A DNA stretch of 64,000 bases from Chaenocephalus aceratus. Lineage: Eukaryota > Chordata > Actinopteri > Perciformes > Channichthyidae. The stretch lies in assembly GCA_023974075.1 (NCBI GenBank), contig CM043799.1, forward strand, positions 5,752,928 to 5,816,927, read 5' to 3'. Shown here piece by piece: positions 63,412 to 64,000 of this stretch. A program made the translations under genes and the position numbers. Position 1 is the first letter of the stretch. Each line of letters starts with the position of its first letter. The notes under the pieces are model-generated. The model was not told the DNA's origin. It worked only from the letters and a program-made list of their open reading frames with translations, and searched no databases.

Positions 63412-64000
63412 TGAACCAGGAAGAGGAGTGCACAACAGGTCAGAGGTTAGGTTTCAGCGCAGGTTAACAGAACAAACAGGAGCACGCGTTAGTAAACAGG
63501 CAGAAATCACGTTGTTCTAAAAAGGAAGTCTCATTTTCACCGTGACTGAGTCCAGGTCGGTTTCACCAGGGTGTAACTGTTCAACCAGCTTCCTGCTCAC
63601 GTGTTTCATCTGATCCAAGTGTCACACATTGTGGAATGCCATACACCCCTCTGGTGCAGCCCTGTTTCTTTGTGGGCGCAGCTAAAGAGCCAGATTTCCG
63701 AGGGGGGGATGGAGACCAACACAGAGCTAAAGATAAGTGTGAATATTGGACATATTGGATGATTAAAAAAAGAAAGCGAGAACCCTTTTTTAAATGAATG
63801 TTGGAATGTCAATAATAAAGGTTTTTAGAGCCAACAACCAAGCAAATACATCTCTCCACATGAGTCATACCAAACTGTCACCCACAGCTGAGATGGAAAA
63901 GACACTTCCTTTGAAATAGTTTGTAACCATAGAAACATGCAGACCTGCTGGTGGAGAACACAGGAAGAGAAAACAGATACATTTCAAACACAACGTGGCA
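63114..64000. other. ralgapa1 intron, with (GT)21 at 63370-63411
   Basis: Purine-rich to about 63240, then a GT microsatellite and unremarkable intronic sequence to the window edge. Confidence 0.5.

Overview
The window is vertebrate DNA, almost certainly from a ray-finned (percomorph-type) fish. The evidence is genes split by GT-AG introns, very long (GT)n and (GA)n microsatellites, and a dense, varied load of L2-type LINEs, DIRS, EnSpm/CACTA, hAT, Harbinger-like and Kolobok-like elements. Three host genes can be supported.

(1) Positions 6.4-25.1 kb carry a complete classical calpain on the + strand. A TATA box and non-coding first exon are followed by 21 coding exons. The exons join to exactly 2,100 nt (699 aa) with all phases consistent, catalytic Cys105/His260/Asn284 and a C-terminal EF-hand (PEF) domain. 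Its introns hold a foldback MITE, a LINE that starts about 4 bp after a splice donor, a tandemly duplicated and decayed EF-hand exon, and a 3.2 kb long-inverted-repeat structure containing a THAP-domain ORF.

(2) Positions 54.1-56.1 kb carry an intact single-exon insm2 gene (SNAG motif plus five zinc fingers) on the + strand.

(3) Positions 59.9-60.04 kb carry the last coding exon of ralgapa1 on the - strand, with its intron running to the right edge. The insm2/ralgapa1 tail-to-tail order matches what I recall for tetrapods.

Between the calpain and insm2 lies about 28 kb of mobile DNA: a perfect-TSD solo LTR (25.2-25.8 kb), an L2-like LINE (30.0-31.9 kb), a decayed DIRS element with its diagnostic inverted and internal complementary repeats (33.0-38.25 kb), and an 11.9 kb EnSpm/CACTA-type element (38,761-50,623). 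That element carries a multi-exon SAMD3-like gene and a tnp2-like transposase. It is itself invaded by an hAT (8-bp TSD), a LINE, and a Kolobok-like THAP element that contains a further foldback transposon, giving at least three nesting levels that can be dated relative to one another.

The left edge (0-5.5 kb) has a family of inverted-repeat elements whose ends run directly into (GT)n/(GA)n tracts. The right edge (61.3-63.1 kb) is a purine-only-strand minisatellite of 44/35-bp units inside ralgapa1. Its giant open frames are artefacts. Exon boundaries and family names were assigned by reading; no searches or alignments were run.
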